Positions 18,764 through 28,154 of a stretch of 59,360 nt of DNA are shown piece by piece. Source of the stretch: Chitinophagales bacterium (GTDB taxonomy: Bacteria > Bacteroidota > Bacteroidia > Chitinophagales > JADIYW01). Where the stretch lies: contig JAIBAX010000028.1 in assembly GCA_019694955.1 (NCBI GenBank), positions 1-59,360 on the forward strand, given 5' to 3'. The position numbers and the translations under genes were made by a program. The first letter of the stretch is position 1, and the number at the start of each line of letters is the position of its first letter. Below the pieces are notes generated by a model that was not told where the DNA came from, did not search any database, and worked only from the letters and a program-made list of their open reading frames with translations.

Positions 18764-19561
18764 TTAGGTATATTTTTTCGCTTTTTGTTGCCTAATCACC
18801 ACTTCATAGAGCAAAATGGCTGCCGAAACACTCAAGTTGAGCGAATCTACCGACCCTGACATGGGTATTAAAACATTCTCACAAGCCTTGTCTTTCCAAA
18901 ATTCAGACACACCATTCGCTTCAGATCCTAGAACAATGGCTGATTTTTCTTCAAACTTTACTTCATTACAAAAAACTGCCGTATCCATAAAAGTTGCATA
19001 TATGGTAAATTGATGTGCTGTAAGCCATTGTAAGATTTCTTCGTTAGAAGCAAAATAGAAAGGAACGGTAAAACAAGCACCTAAGCTGGAACGAACAATA
19101 TTTGGATTGTATTTATCTGTATCGGTAGCACTACAAAAAACCGCCATAGCACCAAGTCCATCAGCAGTTCTTAAAATAGCTCCCAAATTGCCGGGTTTCT
19201 CTGCGCCATCGACAATTAAAATAGTGCCTTCATTATAAATCGGTAAAAAATCATCGATGTTTTGTGAAAAGTATTTTACTACCGCCACATATTGCGCAGA
19301 TAATCCACGAATAGCCATTTTTTCGAAAACAGAATTAGGTACTTCTACAATCTCATCTGCACATAGCTCATTGCGAGACAAATTTTGCTGTTCGGGTACA
19401 AACAACGTTTCTATCTGATATCCTGCCTTTAGAGATAGTGCGATTTCTCTGCTGCCTTCAACAACAAATCGACCTTGTTTTTTGCGTTCTTTTGACTTCT
19501 CTTGCAGCAAGAAAACATTTTTTATCAATGGATTCTGTAAACTCGTTATTTTTTTTAGCAT
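18764..19561 (-). CDS. TrmH/SpoU family RNA 2'-O-methyltransferase
   Basis: A 265-residue SPOUT methyltransferase. The N-terminal substrate-binding part (KERKKQGRFVVEGSREI, residues 24-40) precedes the three SpoU motifs: motif 1 with Asn125 and Arg131 (EKPGNLGAILRTADG), motif 2 near 208-216 (IVLGSEANGVS) and motif 3 near 232-249 (IPMSGSVDSLNLSVSAAI). It should transfer a methyl group from S-adenosylmethionine to a ribose 2'-OH in rRNA or tRNA. The RlmB-like architecture favours 23S rRNA, but the exact site is not predictable. Transcribed divergently from tag with a -7 box 23-30 bases upstream. Confidence 0.9.
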   Translation of the reverse strand: MLKKITSLQNPLIKNVFLLQEKSKERKKQGRFVVEGSREIALSLKAGYQIETLFVPEQQNLSRNELCADEIVEVPNSVFEKMAIRGLSAQYVAVVKYFSQNIDDFLPIYNEGTILIVDGAEKPGNLGAILRTADGLGAMAVFCSATDTDKYNPNIVRSSLGACFTVPFYFASNEEILQWLTAHQFTIYATFMDTAVFCNEVKFEEKSAIVLGSEANGVSEFWKDKACENVLIPMSGSVDSLNLSVSAAILLYEVVIRQQKAKKYT

Positions 19562-19583
19562 TTTTGAATCTTGATTTAAAGCA

Positions 19584-19591
19584 CAAACATA
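19584..19591 (-). promoter_or_regulatory. Candidate -7 element for the RNA methyltransferase gene
   Basis: Reads TATGTTTG on the minus strand, matching TAnnTTTG, about 23 bases upstream of the methyltransferase ATG. A -33 element is not apparent because the region overlaps the start of tag on the other strand. Confidence 0.4.
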
Positions 19592-19595
19592 CGAA

Positions 19596-20165
19596 ATGGA
19601 AAAAGAAAGATGTAGTTGGTGTAGAGGAAATGAACTTTACGAAAAATACCATGATGAAGAATGGGGAGTTCCGGTTTGGGACGACTACAAACAATTTGAG
19701 TTCCTAGTTTTGGAGTCTGCCCAAGCAGGGTTGAGCTGGATTACGGTTTTAAAGAAAAGAGAAAATTACAGAAAAGCATATTTAAATTTTGACTTTGAGC
19801 AGGTTGCTGCCTTCGATGAAAAAAAGGTAGAAGAAATGTTACTGGATGCCGGACTGATCAGAAATAGGGCAAAAATTGAAGCTAGCATCAACAATGCCAA
19901 ACATTTCATAAAAATCAGACAAGAACATGGCAGTTTCTGCAATTACTTATGGGCGTTTGTTGGAAACCAACCTATTAATAATTCCTTTGCTACGCTTTCA
20001 GAAGTGCCAGCAGTTACACCACTTTCCGATGCCATCGCCAAAGACCTAAAGAAACGCGGTTTTAAGTTCTTGGGAAGTACAGTTATCTATGCACATTTAC
20101 AGGCTACCGGACTTGTTAATGATCATATCACCACCTGTTTCAGGTACAAAGAAATAATAGAATAG
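19596..20165 (+). CDS. tag: DNA-3-methyladenine glycosylase I
   Basis: A 189-residue Tag glycosylase that removes 3-methyladenine from alkylated DNA as the first step of base excision repair. The zinc ligands of the E. coli enzyme are matched by Cys6, His19, His177 and Cys181 (CSWCR at the N terminus, DHITTCFRYKEI at the C terminus). The core KYHDEEWGVPVWDD and AGLSWITVLKKRENYRKAY are characteristic. It ends just one base before the polysaccharide aminotransferase gene, so the polysaccharide operon may be read through from here. Confidence 0.96.
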   Translation: MEKERCSWCRGNELYEKYHDEEWGVPVWDDYKQFEFLVLESAQAGLSWITVLKKRENYRKAYLNFDFEQVAAFDEKKVEEMLLDAGLIRNRAKIEASINNAKHFIKIRQEHGSFCNYLWAFVGNQPINNSFATLSEVPAVTPLSDAIAKDLKKRGFKFLGSTVIYAHLQATGLVNDHITTCFRYKEIIE

Positions 20166-20166
20166 T

Positions 20167-21297
20167 ATGGAAAATATACAAATGGTAGATTTAAAAACCC
20201 AATACTTAAATATCAAAGAAGAAATTGACGAAGCGGTTTTGAGCTGCATTGCCTCTACAGAATTTATCAATGGTACTAAAGTAAAGGAATTCCAACAACA
20301 TTTGGAAACTTATTTAGATGTAAAGCATGTCATTCCTTGTGCAAATGGTACTGATGCCTTACAAATAGCGCTGATGGCACTAGGTTTGCAACCCGGCGAT
20401 GAGGTTATTGTTCCAACCTTTACCTATGTTGCTACGGCCGAAGTCATTGCATTACTACACTTAAAACCGGTAATGGTGGATGTTTATCCTGATACGTTCA
20501 ATATCTCTTTAGAACACTGTGAAAGAGTTATCACACCAAAAACAAAAGCCATTGTTCCAGTACATTTATTTGGGCAGAGTGCCGACATGGAACGAATTTT
20601 ATCATTTGCAGAAAAGCACCAATTATATGTTATCGAAGATACGGCACAGGCTATTGGTGCAGATTATTTTTTCAAAGACGGCACCACCAAAAAAGTTGGC
20701 ACCATTGGGGATATTGGAAGCACATCTTTTTTCCCTTCAAAGAACTTAGGTTGTTATGGCGACGGTGGAGCCTTGTTCACTAATGATGATAATTATGCTG
20801 AAATATTAAGAATGGTAGCTAACCATGGTCAAAAAAGAAAATATTACCATTCGGTGGTAGGTGTAAACTCCCGCCTAGACACCTTGCAAGCAGCTATTTT
20901 AGATGTGAAATTAAAATATCTCGACACATATGCAAAAAACCGACAAAATGTAGCAGCAGCTTATGATGCCGCTTTTAAGGATATTGACGGTATAGAAATA
21001 CCTTTCAGAAGCCCCTTCTCTACACATGTATTTCACCAATATACTTTACAGCTTCCCATTGGTGCAAGAGCGGATTTTCAACGCTTTATGCATGAAAGAA
21101 AAATACCAACCATGATTTACTATCCGCTGCCCTTATATGAACAGGAAGCATTTAAAGACCCCAATATAAACCCAGTGGATTTTCCTGTAACGAATGAACT
21201 TTGCCAACGTGTTATATCCTTGCCTATACATACCGAAATGAAATCTCAAACTTTAGATTATATTTGCAGTGCTGTTTTGAATTTTTTTGGTAAATGA
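20167..21297 (+). CDS. DegT/DnrJ/EryC1 sugar aminotransferase, WbpE-like
   Basis: A 376-residue PLP-dependent aminotransferase. The PLP-binding lysine is Lys192 in FFPSKNLG; GTDALQIALMALGL and EDTAQAIGA are family blocks. In the WbpB/WbpE pair the enzyme aminates the 3-keto intermediate of UDP-2-acetamido-2-deoxy-glucuronic acid to give UDP-GlcNAc(3NH2)A. The neighbours are a WbpD-like acetyltransferase and a WbpB-like dehydrogenase, which is the main reason for choosing WbpE over other DegT sugar transaminases. The stop codon overlaps the next start by four bases. Confidence 0.88.
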   Translation: MENIQMVDLKTQYLNIKEEIDEAVLSCIASTEFINGTKVKEFQQHLETYLDVKHVIPCANGTDALQIALMALGLQPGDEVIVPTFTYVATAEVIALLHLKPVMVDVYPDTFNISLEHCERVITPKTKAIVPVHLFGQSADMERILSFAEKHQLYVIEDTAQAIGADYFFKDGTTKKVGTIGDIGSTSFFPSKNLGCYGDGGALFTNDDNYAEILRMVANHGQKRKYYHSVVGVNSRLDTLQAAILDVKLKYLDTYAKNRQNVAAAYDAAFKDIDGIEIPFRSPFSTHVFHQYTLQLPIGARADFQRFMHERKIPTMIYYPLPLYEQEAFKDPNINPVDFPVTNELCQRVISLPIHTEMKSQTLDYICSAVLNFFGK

Positions 21298-21875
21298 GTG
21301 AGCCTGTTAAGTACTTTGCACATCCTACTGCCGTTATTGACGAAGGGTGTATTATTGGTGAAGGGGTAAAGATTTGGCACTTTAGTCATATCATGTCTAA
21401 TTGTACAATTGGAAAAAATTGCAATTTAGGGCAGAATGTGGTCGTTTCTCCGGATGTAGTTTTAGGAGAAAATGTTAAAGTGCAAAACAATGTGTCTATT
21501 TATACGGGTGTTATTTGCGAGGATCATGTATTTCTGGGACCCTCTATGGTTTTTACAAATGTTACCAACCCAAGAAGTCATATCATCAGAAAAGACCAGT
21601 ATAGACGCACATTAGTGAAAACTGGCGCATCAATAGGTGCGAATGCTACTATTGTTTGTGGAAATACATTAGGTGCTTTCTGCCTAATTGGAGCAGGAAC
21701 TGTCGTGACAAAAGACGTTCCAGATTTCGCACTTATTGTTGGCAACCCAGGAAAACAAATTGGATGGGTGAGTGAATATGGGCATAGATTAACTTTTAAC
21801 GACGAAGGCATTGCAAGCTGTCCGGAATCAAATCAGCAATATCAATTAAAAAACAATTTAGTTAGCAGAATATAA
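21294..21875 (+). CDS. Sugar N-acetyltransferase, WbpD-like hexapeptide-repeat protein
   Basis: A 193-residue left-handed beta-helix acetyltransferase; hexapeptide repeats run from about residue 15 to 150 (e.g. IGEGVKIWHFSHIM, IGKNCNLGQNVVV, IGANATIVCGNTLG). Length and sequence fit WbpD, which acetylates the 3-amino group of UDP-GlcNAc(3NH2)A with acetyl-CoA to form UDP-2,3-diacetamido-2,3-dideoxy-glucuronic acid. It sits directly between the WbpE- and WbpB-like genes with overlaps or no gap. Trimeric cytoplasmic enzyme by family. Confidence 0.9.
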   Translation: MSEPVKYFAHPTAVIDEGCIIGEGVKIWHFSHIMSNCTIGKNCNLGQNVVVSPDVVLGENVKVQNNVSIYTGVICEDHVFLGPSMVFTNVTNPRSHIIRKDQYRRTLVKTGASIGANATIVCGNTLGAFCLIGAGTVVTKDVPDFALIVGNPGKQIGWVSEYGHRLTFNDEGIASCPESNQQYQLKNNLVSRI

Positions 21876-22817
<942 letters not shown>

Positions 22818-22819
22818 CT

Positions 22820-23656
22820 GTGAGAAGTTCCAAACAACAAACCAAGATCTTTTTATTTGGGCTACTACTGATGTTTTTAGGTAGTTTATCCGTCAACCTT
22901 TATTTCCTTAAAGACACGGAAAAACCTCAACAAATAAAAGATGCCCTCAAAGTAAAATTTCATGCGACTGAGGTGGAGAAATTCATTCAGGAAAACCCGG
23001 AAGTATATACATATTTTAAAGACAAAGACTTTAAAAACCATACTGAACAAATAAATTTTATTCGGGAATGGGTATTCAACAATTCTTTAGGCGAAGGCGA
23101 TACCAATTATTTAAATGCATTCAACACCCCTAAAGTTATTGAAGATTTATTTCTTGCGTCAGAAAAGCAAGAGAAAAAACCTGCTCTTACCTGTGGACCG
23201 AGGGCATTTGCAATGGAACAGATATTGATGATGCTCGGTTATCAAACAAGGTTCGTTTCCATTTATTTCGTCAATTATTATCCTGACCAAATTGGAAGCC
23301 ATTCATACGTAGAAGTATTTAACCCTGACACTAAGCATTGGGAAATCAATGACCCGCTCAATAATATTTACTACATAGATTCTTCAGGAAGAAAGTTGAA
23401 TACATTAGAAATTAGCTACATGCATCCAAATGACTTCAAGCCTTGTAAGAATAATCAAGTTTGTGGAAATGGTGTATTAACCGATGATATCTCGCGATTC
23501 CCGGAAAGCTTTAAACTTATTTCATTTAAAGAATATGGGGAAGACTTCGTTATCTTCTTAAATTCAAAATACTATACTTCTGAGAAATACTATAAGAAAG
23601 ATGATGCAACAATAGAGTCCTTTTTTAAAGACAAAAAATATGTATTTGTTTTCTAA
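22820..23656 (+). CDS. Membrane-anchored transglutaminase-like protein
   Basis: A 278-residue protein starting at GTG 22820, with one N-terminal membrane helix (about 10-29) and an extracytoplasmic domain. Cys125 (LTCGPRA), His161 (GSHSYVEVF) and Asp178 (EINDP) appear in the order and spacing of the Cys-His-Asp triad of the transglutaminase/papain-like fold. Family members include proteases, amidases and acyltransferases, so a cell-envelope amide-bond reaction is plausible. It lies two bases after the WbpB-like gene and twelve before an asparagine-synthase gene, well inside the polysaccharide operon. Its substrate is unknown. Confidence 0.7.
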   Translation: MRSSKQQTKIFLFGLLLMFLGSLSVNLYFLKDTEKPQQIKDALKVKFHATEVEKFIQENPEVYTYFKDKDFKNHTEQINFIREWVFNNSLGEGDTNYLNAFNTPKVIEDLFLASEKQEKKPALTCGPRAFAMEQILMMLGYQTRFVSIYFVNYYPDQIGSHSYVEVFNPDTKHWEINDPLNNIYYIDSSGRKLNTLEISYMHPNDFKPCKNNQVCGNGVLTDDISRFPESFKLISFKEYGEDFVIFLNSKYYTSEKYYKKDDATIESFFKDKKYVFVF

Positions 23657-23668
23657 TAAATACCCAAT

Positions 23669-25624
23669 ATGTGTGGAATAGCAGGAATCTGGAAACTAAA
23701 CAACTCAACACTTCAACTGGAGGATATCAAGCGTTTCACCGATGCATTATTTCATCGTGGGCCAGATGGGTCGGGATATTCACTTTACAATAACAACCAA
23801 CTGGGATTTGGTCATCGCAGGTTATCGATTTTAGATTTAACGGAAAGTGGTCGTCAACCTATGGAATTTGGTGAAGGGAAGTATGCTATTACTTTTAATG
23901 GAGAAATTTACAATTTCCTCGAACTCAGAAAAGAACTCAAAACATATGGCTATACATTCCGCACAGATACAGATACAGAAGTAATCTTAGCGGCCTATCA
24001 CAAATGGGGAAAAAACTGTCTTAAAAAATTTAATGGAATGTTTGCCTTTGCTATCTGGGACAATGACAAACAATCACTATTTGTAGCAAGAGATCGCTTT
24101 GGCGTGAAACCTTTACATATCATGCATATTCCCGGAGAGATTTTCGCCTTTGCTTCTGAAACAATTGCCTTTAAACACTTAAATGGCTATCAACGTAGCA
24201 TAGATAGCGACTTAATGTGTCGTTCCATACAGTCATTCTCCTCTATAGAAGCATACGGATATACCATTTTTGAACACATATTACAAGTATTACCCGGTCA
24301 CTATTTTGAGTACAACGGCAAAAATGCTATTGAGCAGAAACGTTGGTGGCACACACTGGACAATCTTGTTTCTACTACACATAATTATGAGCAACAAGTA
24401 GAAGAATTTAAGTCCATTTTCATGGATGCCTGTAAACTTAGGCTGCGGTCGGACGTGCCAGTAGCGTCTGCATTGAGTGGTGGTGTTGACTCTTCTGCTG
24501 TTTATTGTATGCTTCATCATATGATGAAAACAGAGAAAATTGACAAAGAGCGGATTCAAGAAAACTGGCAAAAAGCATTTATTGCTACTTTCCCCAACAC
24601 GAAAGTTGATGAAAGAAAGTATGCTGAAAAAGTAGTAGAATATACAGGAGGGGAAGCAGCATTTTTAATTCCAGACTATAGCAACCTCATCAAAGATATT
24701 GAACACAGCACCATACTTTTTGATGGAATCTCCGGCACACCCATTATTTGCCTTACAGACGTGTATAAAGCTATGCGAAATAATGGCATCATTGTTTCCA
24801 TGGACGGACATGGAGTGGACGAGATGATGTATGGATATAGAAATTCTGTTTATCAGCTATTATGGCAGTCGCTTGAAAATGATGACTATGATGCAGATAG
24901 TTTAAAGGAAATTTATTTGGGCATGCTCTTTCCTGAAGAAAGAGAAAAGAAAACCATAGAAGCAAATGAGCTATATCAAATAAAGAAGACCGAAAATCCA
25001 GTAATTAAGTTTTTGCGTAAAGCAAAAAATCAGTTGCGCCCAAAAAAATCTACGGTGTTCCTACCGAATGTCGAAAGCCATTCTTGGCTGAAGCACCATA
25101 ACTACAATCAGTTACCTTTTCTTACTGGTGATTTTCTAGCTGATAAAGAAAGGCAAACAAACGAACCTATCATTTTTGATCATTTCCATTATTCAGAACT
25201 CCCCTATAACCTTAGAGATTTTGATCGTGGATCCATGCAACACGGTATTGAAATTAGAATGCCATTCATGGACTATAGATTGGTGTCACTTATTTTTTCC
25301 ATAGACAGGCACGCCAAAATTGGAAATGGCTATACAAAAAGAATATTAAGAGATGCCATGTCTGGAATTATGCCGGAGGAGATTCGGACAAGAAAATTAA
25401 AAATAGGGCTTGGTTCCCCCATGAAAGAGTGGTTTGAAGGAATTATGGCAGAATATTTGATGGATGAAGTAAGCAGTAACTCCTTTCAACAGTCCATCTT
25501 TTGGGATGGTAAGAAAATAAAAAGTTGGGTAGATGTACGCTACAAAGAAAAGGATTGGTCAGATCATGAGTGTTCTCAGTTTTGGCCGTATTTAAATGCA
25601 CACCTAATCGCCAATAAAGGATAA
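23669..25624 (+). CDS. Glutamine-dependent asparagine-synthase-like amidotransferase, first copy
   Basis: A 651-residue protein with an N-terminal class II glutaminase domain (catalytic Cys2 in MCGIAGIW; FHRGPDGSG; FNGEIYN) and a C-terminal synthase domain with PP-loop SGGVDS at 270-275. The usual GEG/GDG-x-DE ATP-site motif reads DGHGVDE at 379-385, a divergence from true asparagine synthetases. In polysaccharide loci such proteins (WbpS-like) convert the C-6 carboxyl of uronic acids to a primary amide; that is the likely role here rather than asparagine synthesis. The flippase gene begins at the next base. Confidence 0.85.
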   Translation: MCGIAGIWKLNNSTLQLEDIKRFTDALFHRGPDGSGYSLYNNNQLGFGHRRLSILDLTESGRQPMEFGEGKYAITFNGEIYNFLELRKELKTYGYTFRTDTDTEVILAAYHKWGKNCLKKFNGMFAFAIWDNDKQSLFVARDRFGVKPLHIMHIPGEIFAFASETIAFKHLNGYQRSIDSDLMCRSIQSFSSIEAYGYTIFEHILQVLPGHYFEYNGKNAIEQKRWWHTLDNLVSTTHNYEQQVEEFKSIFMDACKLRLRSDVPVASALSGGVDSSAVYCMLHHMMKTEKIDKERIQENWQKAFIATFPNTKVDERKYAEKVVEYTGGEAAFLIPDYSNLIKDIEHSTILFDGISGTPIICLTDVYKAMRNNGIIVSMDGHGVDEMMYGYRNSVYQLLWQSLENDDYDADSLKEIYLGMLFPEEREKKTIEANELYQIKKTENPVIKFLRKAKNQLRPKKSTVFLPNVESHSWLKHHNYNQLPFLTGDFLADKERQTNEPIIFDHFHYSELPYNLRDFDRGSMQHGIEIRMPFMDYRLVSLIFSIDRHAKIGNGYTKRILRDAMSGIMPEEIRTRKLKIGLGSPMKEWFEGIMAEYLMDEVSSNSFQQSIFWDGKKIKSWVDVRYKEKDWSDHECSQFWPYLNAHLIANKG

Positions 25625-26989
25625 ATGTTAGATAAACTAAAAAATCTTGAAGGGTACTATAAAGACTTCCTTACGGTAGTAAGTGGGTCTGCCTTATCCT
25701 TCCTGATTCCCTTATTGATGTCTCCCATTTTATCGCGTATCTATAAGTCATCTGACTATGGAGTGATGGCAGTTTTTATGACGTTGGTCGTGTTGTTTAC
25801 CAGTGCTGTTGGTTCACATTATCTGCATGGCATCATGTTACAAAAGAAAAAAGCAGATGCTTGGAACCTTATTTTCCTTTGTTTCTTTATAAACCTTGGC
25901 ATTTCACTTATTCTTTTAGGGTTAATTTCTGTGATGTCAACTAGATTCGTAAATTTCTTTGCTAAGTCTGATACTTATACCAGCTATATTTATTTAGTTC
26001 CGTTGGTTGTCTTGATGAATGGTACTTCTAGTACGATGCAAACGTGGCTCAATGCAAACAAAGAGTATAAAATCATTTCTACAACAAGAATAGTAAATGC
26101 GGTTTCTGCTGTCGTCTTCCAGATAAGTTACGCCATTATTCTGCCACTCATAATACAAGGGTTCAAACCGGATTTTTCAGGATTGATTGTCGGCTATCTC
26201 CTCAGCACCTTTTTGACATTTCTATTAATCGTTTATTATTATATCAAGAAAAACTATTTTGAATATTTTAGGTTTTTTTCTTTTAAACGAATGAAGGAAT
26301 TGGCCCTTCGTGAGAAAAAATATATGATCTATGCATTCCCAAATGATTTCTTATTAAGTTTTGCAGCAAATTTGCCTATCATGCTTATCTCGAAATATAT
26401 GACATTAACCGAGATTGGCAACTATAGTTTCTCGCAGAAATTTCTAGGAATGCCAATAAGCATCTTGTCAAATTCCTTTTTAGATGTTTTCAAACAAGAA
26501 GCTATAGAAGAAATCCATGAAACAGGTTCTTGTTCAAAAGTGTTCTTCAAAACATTGCGGGCATTGTCACTATTTGGATTGATTCCTCTAGTTACATTAC
26601 TTTTATTTGCTCCTAAGATTTTCCCTTTTGTTTTTGGTTCTCAATGGGTATTGGCAGGTGAATATGCCCAAATATTGAGCATAATGTATTTCTTCAATCT
26701 AGTCTCCGGACCATTATCCTACGTTTATATTATCAGGGGAAAGCTCTTTGAAGACCTTGTTATACATGGATACATCATCCTCTCCAGTGCCGCATCCTTG
26801 TATGTAGGATATGAAATTTTTAACTCTTCCAAAATAATGGTCTTACTATTTACTATCAACTATTGTTTTGTTTATCTTTATTACCTGATACGTTCTTATT
26901 TCTTAAGTTTAACACCTGAAGAAGAAGAAGATTTTTTCACAGAGAATAGCGTTAATTTAGAAGATAATCATGGAGTTCCGGCAATGTAG
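25625..26989 (+). CDS. Polysaccharide flippase, Wzx-like
   Basis: A 454-residue polytopic protein with about 12-14 hydrophobic segments, starting with a conserved-looking membrane entry (SALSFLIPLLMSPILSRIYKSS) typical of the polysaccharide transport (MOP/PST) family. It probably flips lipid-linked repeat units across the inner membrane. It is contiguous with the preceding gene and overlaps the next by 20 bases, so it is part of the operon. No Wzy polymerase or Wzz regulator is seen in the window. Other MOP-type functions cannot be excluded. Confidence 0.85.
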   Translation: MLDKLKNLEGYYKDFLTVVSGSALSFLIPLLMSPILSRIYKSSDYGVMAVFMTLVVLFTSAVGSHYLHGIMLQKKKADAWNLIFLCFFINLGISLILLGLISVMSTRFVNFFAKSDTYTSYIYLVPLVVLMNGTSSTMQTWLNANKEYKIISTTRIVNAVSAVVFQISYAIILPLIIQGFKPDFSGLIVGYLLSTFLTFLLIVYYYIKKNYFEYFRFFSFKRMKELALREKKYMIYAFPNDFLLSFAANLPIMLISKYMTLTEIGNYSFSQKFLGMPISILSNSFLDVFKQEAIEEIHETGSCSKVFFKTLRALSLFGLIPLVTLLLFAPKIFPFVFGSQWVLAGEYAQILSIMYFFNLVSGPLSYVYIIRGKLFEDLVIHGYIILSSAASLYVGYEIFNSSKIMVLLFTINYCFVYLYYLIRSYFLSLTPEEEEDFFTENSVNLEDNHGVPAM

Positions 26990-28148
26990 TAAATGTGTAT
27001 TGGACACCACAGTACCAGAAATTCACTTCGACAAAGAGGGCGTTTGCAATTTTTGTCACTATTATGATACCCTAGCAAACAAATCAGTTAACAGATCTGA
27101 AGAAGTTAAACAGAAAGAATTCCAAGAACTGGTCTCTAATATTAAAGAAGCAGGAAAAGGGAAAACTTATGACTGTATATTAGGGGTTTCCGGAGGGGTT
27201 GATAGCACTTATCTAGCATTGTTTGCAAAACAAATCGGTCTGAGGCCTTTGGTTGTGCATTTCGACAACGGTTGGAATTCTGAGCTTGCCGTTATGAATA
27301 TTGAAAACATCGTAACAAAACTCGGCTACGACCTCCACACTTTTGTTATGGACTGGGAGGAATTTAAAGATCTTCAAGTAGCCTACTTTAAAGCAGGAGT
27401 AGTAGATATAGAAGTGCCAACCGACCAACTCATTTTTGCCGCATTAAATAAAATTGCTAAAGAACAAGGGATAAAATATATCTTGAGTGGACATAATGTA
27501 GTAACCGAATCCATCAATCCTAAAGGTTGGGTATATAAGGAAAAGTTTGATTTGGTCAACTTAAAAAACATCCATAAGCAGTTCGGCACAATGAAACTCA
27601 GAAAACTTCCTCATTTCGGCATGTTCGACCGCTATATTTATGAGGCCGTTTGGGGTATACAAACTGTGGGGCTTTTAAATTATGTGCCTTATATCAAATC
27701 GGAAATTAAAGCAACTATACAAAAAGAGTTGGACTGGCGCGACTATGGCGGAAAGCACTATGAAAGCATCTTCACCAGATTCTATCAGGGGTATATATTG
27801 CCGGTTAAGTTCAATATCGACAAAAGGAAAATGCACCTCTCCAACCTAATCATGTCTGGACAGATTAATAAAGAAGTTGCACTTAAGGAATTAGATTTGC
27901 CCACCTATCCTATCGAAGATCAAATGGCTGACAAAGAATATGTCATAAAAAAATGGGAGATTTCTCCTGAAGAATTTGAAAAAATCATGAAAACGCCACC
28001 TGTTCCACATGAACATTACGGAACTGATAAAGGGGTTTGGTATCAAAGGAAATATTTCCTTTTTAGAGCATTCATGTATATTCCAGTAAGAATTGGCAGA
28101 TTTTTGCGCATCCTCCATACACCAAAGAAGATTAAAACTTACTTTTAA
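26970..28148 (+). CDS. N-acetyl sugar amidotransferase, WbpG-like, first copy
   Basis: A 392-residue PP-loop enzyme. Two N-terminal CxxC pairs (Cys6/Cys9 and Cys26/Cys29) form a zinc-ribbon-like head, and SGGVDS at 74-79 is the ATP pyrophosphatase loop. WbpG-family enzymes use ammonia made by a HisH/HisF-type pair to turn an N-acetyl group of a diacetamido sugar into an acetamidino group. The start overlaps the flippase end by 20 bases; the cysteine pairs require this start. A paralogue lies at 34975-36120 next to the hisF-like gene. Confidence 0.9.
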   Translation: MEFRQCSKCVLDTTVPEIHFDKEGVCNFCHYYDTLANKSVNRSEEVKQKEFQELVSNIKEAGKGKTYDCILGVSGGVDSTYLALFAKQIGLRPLVVHFDNGWNSELAVMNIENIVTKLGYDLHTFVMDWEEFKDLQVAYFKAGVVDIEVPTDQLIFAALNKIAKEQGIKYILSGHNVVTESINPKGWVYKEKFDLVNLKNIHKQFGTMKLRKLPHFGMFDRYIYEAVWGIQTVGLLNYVPYIKSEIKATIQKELDWRDYGGKHYESIFTRFYQGYILPVKFNIDKRKMHLSNLIMSGQINKEVALKELDLPTYPIEDQMADKEYVIKKWEISPEEFEKIMKTPPVPHEHYGTDKGVWYQRKYFLFRAFMYIPVRIGRFLRILHTPKKIKTYF

Positions 28149-28154
28149 TCCGGA

